64,000 nucleotides of DNA from Phanerodontia chrysosporium (lineage: Eukaryota > Basidiomycota > Agaricomycetes > Polyporales > Phanerochaetaceae), in assembly GCA_001910725.1 (NCBI GenBank), contig MJGA01000009.1:124001-188000 (forward strand). The letters are read 5' to 3'. The notes under the pieces are model-generated. The model saw nothing but the letters and a program-made list of their open reading frames with translations, did not search any database and was not told where the DNA came from. Positions 34,296 through 45,726 of this stretch are shown here, piece after piece (within the stretch, counting starts at the first letter, position 1; the number at the start of each line of letters is the position of its first letter). Both the position numbers and the translations under genes were made by a program.

Positions 34296-34806
34296 CCCTA
34301 CATCCAACTGACTTTCTGCATCCAAGGGATCCTACAAGAAGCCCACGGCTCAAGACATGACTGCAATCAAGTTGACCAGATCTTCGATTCGAGGGCCAGC
34401 GATCATCTTGCCAGTGCTGGGATACAGCCAGTCCTCGAGAGATGTCCCTGTAATAACAACGTACAATATTGTTCGGAGGCTGACGATGCGTCGCAGCATC
34501 AACGTTAAGCACTCACAAATGATCATAGAGCCGTCTCATTAGGTCGCGAATGTCTCGCTAGCCGGGAAACGCACCGTCAGAGGATTGTCTGAAGAGTGTA
34601 TCAGAGCCTTTGGATGATCAGTATCAATTGAACCGAACCATTGCATTATATGTAGTCTATCCCGAACAAGCCTGACGAGGCCGTTCCTTCGGATAACCAA
34701 GTTTATTTGTATACAGTGCTATATATCACGTATATGCCCAGGGGGTAAATGCGATTAACGAGCCGATCAGTCGACTCTCGATCGAGCTTGGCATCGATGC
34801 ATACAC
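34296..34806. other. intergenic region
   Basis: About 510 bp between the duplicated segment and the end of ATPase paralog 1. No gene is seen. Confidence 0.35.
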
Positions 34807-37726
34807 CTACGACTCCGAGGGGAACGCGAAACGGGTGTCTGTGGGAAGCATAAGCTTTGGCTTCGCCGAGTTGGCTACCATCTGCACGACGCCTGCCGCC
34901 TTCGCGCGGTCGATCACAGCAACAATGTCCCCTCCCAGCTGACGCTTGATTGTCGCCACGTTGATCGCGTGGAATCCGTTTGCAGCTTGATCTTGGAGGT
35001 AGCGTACGAGCGGCACAAAGCGTGCGTATGCCCCTTCCAGGGAGATGCACTTGTGGCTGTCGGCAGCGTAGGCGTCATCGATACCTGTGGCCGAGGAAGC
35101 AGCAATAGGCGGCTGAGTGGGCGACGGGGAAGGCGCCCGCACTGCGGCAGGCGGGGCAGCAGGCGGAGTCAATTGGTAGGTCGCGCCCGGGACGAGCGCG
35201 ACGCACGGGTTACGAGTCGCAGGCTGTAAGAGCAGGCCGCACCGAATGGCCTCTTCAATGACATCGTCTAGGCGATGGCCGTACGCTTCGGGATCGAGCC
35301 CGCTGTGGATATTCCTCAGGGTCAGCGTCTGCTTCGGGGTGGAGATCCGCGAGCGGACATAATGCATGAGTGGCTTGAAGCGCGAAAACTCGCCGACGAG
35401 GTCGAACGTCGGAGGTGGCGGCGTAGGTGAGGTTGCTGCATCTCCGAGTAGCGCTTTAGGATCCGTCGAAGTCGCGAGGGCGGGCGCGGACTGTTCGGTC
35501 TGTGTAGGGACTTGCGCAGGGCTCGACGCGGACAATAGTGAGGCAATGAACCTGGTCTTCAGTGAGTCATCATCTCCGGTTCCATCTTGCGAGGCCTCCG
35601 TAGAACAATGCAGACCTGGAGAAACATGAGCTTCAGCGGGGTCCTCCGCTGGTGCCGATGCTCCTCCAGAGCACGCATGCTCGCCCTCCGACGCGCCCGC
35701 CCACGCACTTCCCCAGCTCCGGAACCCTCCTGCTGGCTCCTGCTCCCCGTCTGCAGCGCCTAGGTCGGGGGCATCTCCGGAAGGAAGACCTCGGACTACG
35801 ATCTCCTCCCAGGTGTGACGCGCCGAGGAGCCCGTGCTGCCCTGGCTTGTACCAAGCTCTTCTCCGGCCACGATTCGTGTGCCAGGCACACGCCCGATGC
35901 GAGTCGTGCCCTCGGGGTCAGCGACGGCGAGGATCGAGTGTCCGCCGTCGCGCGTGACGCGCAGGCGCGACTGCACGTGCAGGTAGCCCTGCCCGACCGG
36001 CGCGACGGGTCCCGCTTCGTCCGACGAGCCCACCCCGGAGTCGCTGTCGGAGTGCGCGGTCTGCGCGCTAGCGCCATTGCGCACGCCGAGCCCGTTCGGC
36101 GCGAACATGATCGCCTGGCCGGTGGGCAGAGCCACGATCTGCGGGACGGAGGGTCAGTGTGGCATAGGCGAGCGACGAGCGGGCGGGGATACCTTGGCGA
36201 AGAGATCATCGAACGCGTCGCTAGCAGCGGAGACATGGTCTGCGAGTAGACGCAGCCATTTTGGGGAGGAGAACCGGTGTGCGATGATGAAGGAGCACAA
36301 GTCGATGAATTTGCTGGGCACGACGGTCGGTTCTTGGGTCGAGATGACCACACGGGTGGCGAGATGGCGTTGCTGGCGAATGACGGATAGCAGCGAATCC
36401 GTGAGACGCGATGATGACCCGCTTTGGGTATCCGACAGATACTGGGCCACGGGTGAGTATCGCCGATCGAGGCCTACGAGATATCTAGAGCTCACCTTAT
36501 GTGCTTCGTCGAGCACTACAAGCTTCCCAGCCGCATTGACGTCGGCTTCCACGAACAGACCGAGAATCAGGTCAAAAAATCCGCAGGCAGAGGAGCCATC
36601 CATGAAGGGGGACGATAGGCTACACTGCATTTAGGGATGATAGACCATGAGTAACTGCAGTACGCACTCGATGATAGTCAGTTGGCCCTGCTGGAAGTGG
36701 GTGGTTACCCGATTTTGATTGGTGCCGCCCTCGAGACATGAATCGAGGAGTGAGAGCCGTAAATTGAGCATGGCTTTCTGCGACGGGCTGAACTTCTGCT
36801 TCTTGAGCTCGTCCCGGAATGCGGTATAAGTGAAGTTCGATTCCATGGAACGAAGAATCGACATTATCGCCTCCATGTATAGCGGCATTTCTTGAAGACA
36901 GGGAAATCACTATACGAGAGGAGATTTGGAGAAAATTAACGTACGAGCATTCTCATCAACTTTCATCATTGCTAAGAGTCGTTCTCCACTAATGTCATCA
37001 GGAGAAAAGTGAAGTGGCTCTACGTTGACGGAGGGTAGTCCTGCGTAGACGCGCCTCATAGCATCTACATTCGGGGTCTGGACAGTGGGTCAGGGCTGAA
37101 CACTTTGGGTAGCTGACAACCGACGCTTACAAGACCAAGACGGTCACAGATGGGGGAGATGCATGGCGACCTCGCTCAGAATCGAGCGCAGCGAGATAGG
37201 CCGCTTCACAAGGCTGTACCGCACCTCCCCGGCTGCGGTATCGAAATGAAATCTGCACGAACAACGCCATGCAAGTGAGCTAGGGGCAAGTACTATAGGC
37301 ATCCGACGTACACAAGGGCACTTAGGGGAGCTGGGAGCGTTCCGAGTCTCGTATCGGACATTAGACAGCTCTCCAAGAGGACAGAGGTCGAGTGGCTCTT
37401 TCCGGAACCCTGCAAGGACATCAAAATCTGCGCTCAGATTGACATAGATGACCACATACCTGGACGCCACAGACCAAGGCGCTGAATGGGGCATTGGTGT
37501 TGATATAGAGTCTTGGTATGCTAGGCGTAAGCGGGAAGTTTGTGGCTTGCTGAGCAATAACCCTGCCGTACAGGGCACGTTGTGGAAGGATCTGCGAGCC
37601 TAGCGCGGCAAACGCGTCGCCCGTGAAGACGGGGGCCGTCTTGAAGGCATGGCTGGAGCCCGTCGACTCCTGTACTGCGCTCTCTTCGCCAAGAAGCTCG
37701 AGCTCATCATCGTAGAAGGAGTTCAT
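34807..37726 (-). CDS. HerA/FtsK-like P-loop ATPase, paralog 1
   Basis: ATG at 37726 (MNSFYDDELELLGEESAVQE), stop at 34807, many introns. Order: an N-terminal block with HAFKTAPVFTGDAF and LPQRALYGRVIAQQ; LYINTNAPFSALVCGVQ; Walker A GSGKSHSTSV (about 37415); FHFDTAAG; EDISGERLLAMMKV equivalent; PLYMEAIMSILRSMESNF; SSPFMDGSSACGFFDLILGL; Walker B KLVVLDEAHK (about 36525); and sensor-like RVVISTQEPTVVPSKFIDLC, IIAHRFSSPKW. The C-terminal third is disordered and then has two helix-turn-helix-like repeats (FKPLMHYVRSRI..., FVPLVRYLQDQA...). At 37227-37230 (CCCC on plus) the frame breaks by one base relative to the paralogs: FHFDTAAGEVRYSL instead of FHFDTAAGGGAVQP. One more base in that run restores it. 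The HerA/FtsK relation is inferred from motif pattern. Confidence 0.7.
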
Positions 37727-38368
37727 GCTATGAAAAGGTCGAATTCCTAGGGTGCTGTAGGTGGTGGAAGAAAGAGGATGGCAGGGAATGGCGCCGGGCT
37801 GCGGGAGCATATGTATTGCGCAGCATGTACGCATCAAGGCGGAGCTGCTATAATGCGACTATTCCGTAGAACACACCCACGCTAGAGAAACATTGTAAAT
37901 AGTCTAGTGGTAGTGATGTTTATCTTGCTCTGGTTCACTTGCTCTATAAGTTGCGAAAGGACTGAGACAGTGCATCGGAAAGCCGACAACATATTTTCTT
38001 CAGCGGGGCGCGGATCAATCTGAGTTTCTAGATGTGCGAACGTACCCAGTCTGGGAGAGATCCACCATACCAGACAATAGGATTGAAAACATTGAAAATT
38101 CTTTGACAACCTTTCGGTAGTCATAGGCGTTGAAGTTTCATGAACGAGTTGGTAGAAGAGAAAGAAAGCTCAGCGAAATAGCGGGGAGTAGCGGAGCCGG
38201 AAATGAGAGGCACCAAGCAGGTGCAAACAAAGACCTGGTTCAAATGCGCCGAGCTCAACGCTGTGCTTGAACAACATCGCTGGCTCGACTTTCTCCACCG
38301 TCTGTCTCGACACTATTCTAGGATTCGGCTTAATCTGTACTCTAGGAACGCTATAATCTGGCGACAAG
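37727..38368. other. intergenic region between divergent genes
   Basis: About 640 bp holding the 5' sides of ATPase paralog 1 and the secreted-protein gene. A short minus frame at 37882-38124 shows nothing recognisable. Confidence 0.35.
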
Positions 38369-39155
38369 ATGCGCTTTGCTACTGTCTTTCGCTTGCTACT
38401 CGCTGCAATGGTGCCGGTCACCGTCTCTGCCTGCGAAGGCGACTGCATCGTCGGTATCACCAACGCATTCCTCACCAACTATACAAGGCCCGTGAACTAT
38501 GTCTTGGACAACGTCGTGAGCATACCGCATGTTTCGCGTGTCACCCAGGTCTGACCAACGGGGGGCGTACGAGGCGAAGCAAATCTCGAACATGCTGCCG
38601 ACACATCCCGGACTGGAGACTTCCCGAGACTATCTTCGACCCATCATGGACGCCTACTCGAACGACGCCTACGACGGCATGGAAACAGCCATCTTCCCTA
38701 GCTACTTCCACGGCAAGTGCCAGCAAGACGGCGTCGACCCGCCGGGCTGCCCGAACCCGGACTGCCCCGTCGTCTGCGGCACGCCCGGCTCGCTCGTGCA
38801 CTTCTACGGCAAGCTGCGCTACATCGCGTTCAACCAGACGCGACACCTGCTGCAGACGCTCTCTACGCCCGGCACGGACGCCTACGACGCCGTCGAGCGC
38901 CGCGTCCTCGCTGCGGACGGCGCGAAGACGCGTCGCGCGATGCGTATCTACCAGCGGGCTTCCCCATCTGGCTCTGTTCCCCTGCTCTTGACGAGGCGCG
39001 AGGAAGACACGCAGGCCAGGCTCCGCGACATCATGCGCGCAATCGGGCCGATGCTCTTGCAGACGTGCGGCGGTGCGGAGGACGGCGAGACGAACGGCCT
39101 CGCGGAGTGTAGTTGGGAGCGAGAGATGAAGGAGTATATTCTCACATTCCCTTGA
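38369..39155 (+). CDS. secreted cysteine-containing protein (unknown)
   Basis: Exons 38369-38515 and 38580-39155 (64-nt GT-AG intron, phase 0) give 240 residues. The start MRFATVFRLLLAAMVPVTVSA is a clear signal peptide, with cleavage expected before CEGDC. The mature part has Cys in CEGDCIVG, CQQDGVDPPGCPNPDCPVVC and near the end (LLQTCGG, AECSWE), so disulfides are likely. YFHGKCQQ and LRYIAFNQTRHLLQT are other readable parts; NYT and NQT sequons are present. No catalytic motif is recognised. It could be a secreted enzyme-like or effector-like protein; I do not assign a role. It lies between an ATPase paralog and the histone deacetylase with no evident functional link. Confidence 0.7.
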
Positions 39156-39525
39156 TCAAAATGTCTTTACCCTGCGTCCTTCTCTACAAACGCAGCTTAT
39201 TCGATTGTCCACAACTATCCGCAGCCTCGTGAGCATTGCTAGTGAGACGTTAGCCAGTGGGCGCTCTGCATTGTTCCATGCCGCGCTCGGCCTGTCGTTG
39301 CTATCCCTGAACCGTTGTCCACGAGACTCTGCACTGCTGAAACGTCTACGCCAGGTATTCGTAGGCTGCTGGGTGACCGCGAAGTGCCGACCGGTGCCCG
39401 AGAACTCGGCTTTCAAGACGGTTCAGAACAGTTTCACGTCGACGATGTGGCGAAGGATGATGTCAAGTGCTATCTGCATAGGAACTAGTAATGACAGGAC
39501 AGGGACTTTCGGAGCCGCCAGGGCA
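39156..39525. other. 3' intergenic region
   Basis: 370 bp between convergent genes; nothing recognisable. Confidence 0.35.
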
Positions 39526-41585
39526 TCACGCTGCAGGCTGCGGACCGAGCTTCAGTATCACCTTGGGCAGTTTCTTCGTCGCTTCCGGGGAGACAGCTTC
39601 GTCAGCCGACCTTTCGGGGTCTGAGCGAGACGCGCCCGCAGCTGTGCCCGAGGACTGCTTCTTGGTGGAGGGCTTGCTCGCCGCCTTCTGCCTGGTAGAT
39701 GGCGCTTTCGCGGCGGGGGCAGTCGCGGCGGATTTGCTGCTGCGGTCGCGCAAGGACATGGCCGTGGGCGGCACGGCAGGAGGGGCGGTGGTGTTGACCT
39801 GCGCAAAGTACTCCAGAGTGCGCTCCAACCAGGGCTCCGTCCTGGTCACCGACTGTCGCCCGCCGCGGCGCTTCGCGGTAGCCTTCTCCAGCTAGAGAGG
39901 GAGGGAAGAGAGGGCGCGTCAGAAAAGGAGCTGGTGCGCACTGCATGGGCTCGTCGGCACTCACGGCGATGAGGCTCTCGAGGCTCCACCATTCCGGCTC
40001 GGCTCTGACGTCGCCGCTTTCTGCCAGTCCGGAGAGGTGGGCGATGGCGCCGCTTGTCAGTGCCCGGTCGCTGTAGCCGCCCTCCAACACGCTGACGAGC
40101 CTGCCGTTCGCCACCGCGTCGGCGAGCTCCCGTGCGTCACGGGCGAAGCGATGGTAGAAGGACACAGGCACTTTGCGTTGGTGCCTGGACATCGACTCGT
40201 ACTCATGCTCGCAGGCATCGAACCCGCAGCTGATCAAGTGTTCAGTGGGCGTCCGGGCGGTGGCTGGCGGCGTACCTGATGAAGACGAGCGTGTCGTCCT
40301 TGGCACCACCGGTAGCGTCGATGAAGTCGCGTGCTTTCTGTAGAAGGTGCGAATACCTGTTGTGGTACAGGCTGTCGAATTCTTCTTCCGAGGTATAGGG
40401 CTCGAGGTGGATATTCTCAACGTATTGGCCGTGCGGCCCGTGTATCGACACCGATGCTGCCTGGACAAGTTCGGGCTTGCCGTCCTAAACAACACCGGTC
40501 AACGGAAAACGAGCCTGTGAGACGAATCTGACGCAGTACTTCACATGGGTAGGACAAGACGTCATGGAGACTGCCGTAGAAGATTTGCAGACCGGGCTTC
40601 CCGGGCGGTCTGCCGTAAGACTCCTCGAGTTTGACCCGATAAGTCTCTTCGTTTATTTGCCAGACAATCGACTGCGTGCCATTTCCTGATGCACGTTGAG
40701 TTGTAGACTCACAACGGTATTTGCATGCTCACCGTGGTGGAGGTCAATATCGAATATTACCACGCGAGTGATGTTGTGCTTGAGGTGGGCTAGCCAGCTA
40801 GGTCAATATGGGCCAGATTATCATCGCACAGATTCTTACCGTGCGCAGCAGCAACGGCTACGTTGTTCACAAAGCAGAATCCGCAGGGCGTGTCCTATGA
40901 TGCTACACTGAGGCCCTGAGTCATGGCACAGCCGTTGAGCAGGCCCTACCTCGCCACAGTGATGGCCGGGTGGCCGGACAGCCACGAAAGCCCGTGAAGT
41001 CGACGACGACGGGTCCATAATATGATCCACCGCTTCGCATGCAGTGCCAAGCGCGCCCTGCATCGCGTCTATCGACTCCGGACAGACTGTGAAAGAGCCA
41101 GGCGGGTGAGCGGCGGACTGGGAGGGAACGGGCCGAGACGTACGGTACAGGTCGCCCTGTGAGAGACCTTCTGGAATCTCGCTCTCTCCCGCAGCTATCT
41201 TGTCCCTGCTCTCCTTGGAAAGCTTGACCAGCTTCTCTAGGTAGACATCTCCCTCGATGTCCCCGTGGATGAACTTGACCGCGGCGTTGTCCAAGAGATT
41301 CACGCTTGCGGTGCTCTTGAGCACCTTGATTGGGCCTGCAGACGCAATGGGGACGGTCGCCTGCGCGATCCGAAGCCGTTCGACGGCGGACGCTAGTGCG
41401 TCGTCTTCGCTAGGCTGCGGGTTTGTGTGCTCCACTGTGTGGCCAATGCGGGCCATGACGGCCGCCAGCCCGACATTCACAGCGCGCAGTCGCTGTGGCC
41501 TCTCGACTACGTTCGAGGTGTCCTTTGAGCGAATGAACTGATGGCGCAGACATGCGTCTTGGAGGTACACCGCGACGCTGGACAT
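39526..41585 (-). CDS. Hos3-like histone deacetylase
   Basis: Zn-dependent class II-type deacetylase that removes acetyl groups from lysines, expected in nucleus or bud-neck-like sites for Hos3. The ATG at 41585 gives MSSVAVYLQDACLRHQFIRS (an upstream Met at 41606 is in frame). Motifs in order: AVRPPGHHCGE with the active-site His pair (about 40975); DTPCGFCFVNNVAVAAAHAH; VVIFDIDLHHGEHANTV with Zn ligands Asp and His; SCGFDACEHEYESM with the third Zn ligand; and VSVLEGGYSDRAL with the glycine-rich end. The last 110 residues are a Lys/Ala/Ser-rich tail (SLRDRSSKSAATAPAAKAPS) ending KLGPQPAA. All catalytic residues are present. Introns include one joining VFI-S to CGFDA at about 40230-40276. 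Intervening exons near 40500-40800 are short. Confidence 0.9.
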
Positions 41586-42373
41586 GGTTGGAAAAGTTGT
41601 TACCAAGGGTGTGCGCTAAGTCTTTCAGAAGGAGGCTACACATAATCAAAATGTACTTAATATAACTCAAGACACGTCGACTCTACTTACTGCAGTAAAT
41701 TCGGATGTTTGAGTTTTTCTAGTACTCGCAGGTCGTCGTATTGGCTAGAACGCGAACGCGACGGAAACGCGAGCGCGACAGGCGCCCAACGCAGACGCCC
41801 AGTCCCGCTCGAACTGTCCTACCCTCTTTTGCTGTTTCACCACCCACCCTCCGACTTGTCTTCGTGCAGACTCGTGAGGTACTTGGCATGTTCTTGATTA
41901 CGATGCATTGTACGCTAACTCTGCGACTCGTACCCCAGATCGCCCTTCCACAACTGCGAAAGAGCAAACTTACCTAGCTAGTCATGCACATGGTTCGTTT
42001 CGTGGATTCATCTATGCGGACCCACTATCTGCTCTAACATATTGAGCTTATCTGACTGTGCATCAGACAGCTATCTTGACCACTTGAGCAAGAGACGCAT
42101 TGTCTTCGCGGACATGTCTACTACATATGCTCTACGGTGAACAGCTTGATTCTGAAGCGTTATCTGCTTCCATGGCCTCTGAATGTCACTTGGACAGGGA
42201 AGGATAGCTGGAGCACGTGCTGCGAGGGTGTCTCGGTCGCTCCGAGGTTCCGCCCGCCCGACTTGCATACTTAAACTCTGTTTCCCCTGCGTAGCGCTCA
42301 CCTGTGCCTTTTCTCCCACTCCCTCATCTTCAAGACAGAACCCATCGACTTGAGGCGGACCCAGCGACAAAAG
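41586..42373. other. intergenic region between divergent genes
   Basis: About 790 bp separating the deacetylase and ATPase paralog 2. A CG-rich patch (GAACGCGACGGAAACGCGAG) lies near 41750. No gene is supported. Confidence 0.4.
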
Positions 42374-44803
42374 ATGATGCGCGATCCTGAATTTGATCTT
42401 CTCGGAGACGACGTGCTCGACGACGACTCCGCGGGGTCGGCCCACGCCTTCAAGACAGCGCCTGTCTTCACAGGCGACGCCTTCACGGCCCTGGGCGAAT
42501 CGATCCTGCCACAGCGCGCGCTGTACGGACGTGTCATAGCACAACGGGCACCGCAATTTCCTCTGCGTCCAAGCATGCCAAAGCTCTACATCAACACGAA
42601 CGCGCCGTTCTCCGCCCTGGTATGTGGCGTCCAGGTGCGTGCCCAATCACATGTATCAGACCCGCCTGTGCTCACGCATCGATTAGGGCTCGGGCAAGAG
42701 CCACTCAACCTCGGTCCTCCTCGAGAGCTGCCTGATGGCGGACGAGAGGCTGGGGACGCTGCCCGCGCCTCTCAGTGCGTTGGTGTACGTGGCTCATCGC
42801 AGCGTGCCCCTGTCGAGTACGGCGATAACATCTGCGTCAGCTTCCATTTCGACACTGCTGCGGGCGGCGGCGCGGTCCAGCCCTGCGAAGCCGCCTACCT
42901 GGCTGCGCTTGATGCCGAAAGAGGGGTCGGCGCGACGCCGCCGACGGTCACTGTCCTCGTCTTGTGAGCGTGCATGTGGCCGCGACTAGCCTGCTCGTCT
43001 CACGGAGTTTGTAGACCTACAAATGTCCAAGCGATGAGGCGCGTGTACGCAGGTCTGCCGTCTGTACGGGTAGAATCCTTGCACTTCTCGGCCGAGGACA
43101 TCAGTGGTGAACGCTTGCTCGCAATGATGAAGGTAGACGAAGGCACTCGTAGGTACCTCTTCGTGCTTCTCATTGGCACCCACGGTTGATGGGCCGTCTC
43201 AGAGATGCCCCTTTACATGGAGGCTATCATGTCCATCCTCCGCTCCATGGAGTCGAACTTCAACTACATGGCATTCCGAGATGAGTTGAAGCGGCAGACA
43301 TTCAATTCCGGGCAGAAGGCCATGCTGAACCTCCGGCTCTCCCTGCTTGACTCGTGTCTCGAAGGCGGAAACACTCAGAATCGCGTGTCCAGTCACTTCC
43401 GGCGCGGACATCTGACAATCATCGAGTAGGTCACGTCATGGTTGATATCTCATGATTGCTCATACCCGTCGCAGCCTGTCGTCGCCTTTCATGGACGGTA
43501 CCTCTGCATGTGGATTCTTCGATCTCATCTTGGGTCTCTTTGTCGAGGCCGACGTCGATGCGCAGGCAAGCTAGTGGTACTGGATGAGGCGCACAAGGTG
43601 AACACCACGTCTGCTCCCATGCTATTCGCGCTTACATCATTCCATAGTATCTGTCTGATGCCCAAGCTGGCACTTCTGCTCGTCTGACAGACTCGCTTCT
43701 GTCCGTCATCCGCCAGCAGCGCCACCTCGCGACGCGGGTCGTCATTTCGACGCAGGAGCCCACGGTCGTCCCCAGCAAGTTCATCGACCTGTGTTCTTTC
43801 ATAATCGCACACCGATTTTCGTCGCCCAAGTGGCTGCAGCTGCTCACGAACCACGTCTCGACCGCCGGAGACAGCTTCGACGACCTCTTCGCGAAGGTGC
43901 GTCTTCCGCCGCTCACGCACCGTCGCCACCACGCCTGACACGCGCGCACACCAGATCGTCTCGCTGCGCACGGGCCAGGCGATCATGTTCGCGCCGAACG
44001 GCCTCGGCGTGCGCGCGGGCATCGGCGCGGCGCAAGCGCCCTCCGACAGCGACTCCGGCGTCGGCTCGTCTGACGACGGCGCGGGCCCCGTCGCGCCGCT
44101 CGGGCAGGGGTACCTGCACGTGCGCTCGCGCCTGCGCGTCACGCGCGACGGCGGGCACTCGATCCTCGCCGTGAGCGACCCCGCGGGCACGACGCGGATC
44201 GGGCGCGTGCCCGGCGGCGCGGGGACGGGCCGACGGACCCCCTCGCCGGCTGGGGCGCCGCCCATGCGGCCGACGAGCGTGCTGGAGGGTCACAGGCGCC
44301 AGCGGTGCCCCCCGCTGAGGCTGGTGTTCCTCCAGAACCGCATCGCTCAGAGGCGCCCGCCGGTGTCCAGAGCACCTGGCATCCTCGGTTCCTGGAGACT
44401 TCGTGGTCGTCGTCGTCGGCCGCCGCGCCAGCCTTCGCCGCTGCGCCAGGCCAATCGTCGGTGGACACATTCTCATACTTTAGTGCTCTGTCCGCGGCCC
44501 AACGGCGAGAGCCAGCGCACCCACGTCTCGTCCGACAGCGAGCTCCGTGCCTACCGGGAACTTGTCTCGCTTTACCCGCTTATGCGTTACGTTCTTGCTC
44601 GACTGCCAACGACTACGAAGAAGGCCTGTCTGGGCATAAAGAATATTCGTTCTGGTTTTCAAGCAAAGCCGAACGTTTACCCAGGCGGCGTAGAGGAAGT
44701 CGTCACCGACGCCGTGCGACAGGGCCTTCTTCGCGAGAAAACCAAGAAGGGGAAGCGCTATGCGATGCGTGCGCCAAACGTGGACTATCGACAGTTTCAC
44801 TAG
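42374..44803 (+). CDS. HerA/FtsK-like P-loop ATPase, paralog 2
   Basis: ATG at 42374 (MMRDPEFDLLGDDVLDDDSA); stop at 44803. It matches paralog 1 through HAFKTAPVFTGDAFTALG, LPQRALYGRVIAQ, LYINTNAPFSALVCGVQ, Walker A GSGKSHSTSVLLESCLM (after the intron ending 42687), FHFDTAAGGGAVQPCEAAYL, EDISGERLLAMMKVDEG, PLYMEAIMSILRSMESNF, SSPFMDGTSACGFFDLILGL and STQEPTVVPSKFIDLCSF. Just before Walker B the frame breaks: at 43565-43566 the run GG must be GGG to read GKLVVLDEAHK. No intron interrupts the Walker B codons, unlike paralogs 3 and 4. The C-terminal part has only one helix-turn-helix-like repeat (YRELVSLYPLMRYVLARLP...). The reading frame of the disordered linker (about 44230-44520) is uncertain. 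Confidence 0.68.
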
Positions 44804-45726
44804 GTGGCTTGCCTCAAGGTACGTCGTTTAGAGTCCCTCCCGGCATGACAAGCGGCTCATCCCTTCAAATCAAGACAGCAGTTTTTGAGGACAGTTCAAC
44901 GCAAATGATGACTGGTGCGTGTGCAAAACCTTTGTAGACATGAGATGCTGCATATACGGATATGGATCGCGGTATACTGCTTGGTATAATGCCATGGCTT
45001 GCGTCGATTCAATGCATCTATTTGTGCAAGTCTAGGGCTCGTAAAACTCAGCAACCTGCACATTTCTTGACCTACGTTGACCACGAAGAAAAAGGAAAAA
45101 TCATCCTAAATAAATAAATAAATTGTCAATAGCCGGATTGGAACTTAGAGCGGGTGCTTAAACCAACTGAACCAAGGCGGCACAACATGCATTCTCTGAA
45201 AATAATTCAGACCACACAATAGGAAGCTGCGAAATATGTGATCAGCCCTGTGCGCCATACATGCCAGGCCGGCAGCCCCAGGCAGCTTCAACTAAATTCC
45301 CGCAAAGTAAAATATTGCTCGCGCGCTTGGCGGCAGGTCAACTGCAGGTCAAAGGGCTACAGGAAAATTTCCTGGGTAGGTGACCTGCCCAACTGAAGCT
45401 TCTGTGTATAAGCCTCACGCGCGGATGATGATCTGGTGTCTATCGATATCGCGGAGCTGTTCTCGGATGTTCAAATCCTGCCAAGACGCCAGCTCGGTTC
45501 AGCTATGGTCCACCTACCCGGATCCTGGGAGTGCAAGAACGGCCATCGATACGCTGTTATGGGCGTCTTATAACGGACAATGGTGACCCTTTCCACGAGG
45601 ACGCTGTGCCTGTCCTTGTTGCCGCGCCATGAGGCCAGCGTAATATAAAGCACAGGTCGAGCGGTGCGTATCCGTTCTACTCGACCTTCCCCTCTGTTTC
45701 ATACATCTTCGTTTCTTTACTACCGG
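44804..45726. other. intergenic region with tRNA-derived repeat
   Basis: About 920 bp between tandem ATPase paralogs 2 and 3. It holds a short-tailed tRNA-like sequence at 45106-45184 (listed separately) and otherwise no recognisable gene. Confidence 0.4.
45106..45184 (-). repeat. tRNA-derived SINE-like remnant with (TTTA)n tail
   Basis: Read on the minus strand: GTTCAGTTGGTTTAAGCACC resembles a pol III A box, AAGTTCCAATCC a B box, and a run of TTTA units follows. The distance between the boxes is too short for an anticodon arm, so this is not a functional tRNA. A tRNA head with a simple-repeat tail is typical of a SINE. I see no target duplication. Confidence 0.45.

Noticed and set aside
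38541..38846. Minus-strand frame within the secreted-protein gene
   Set aside because: It is antisense to exon 2 of a gene with signal peptide and good splice sites.
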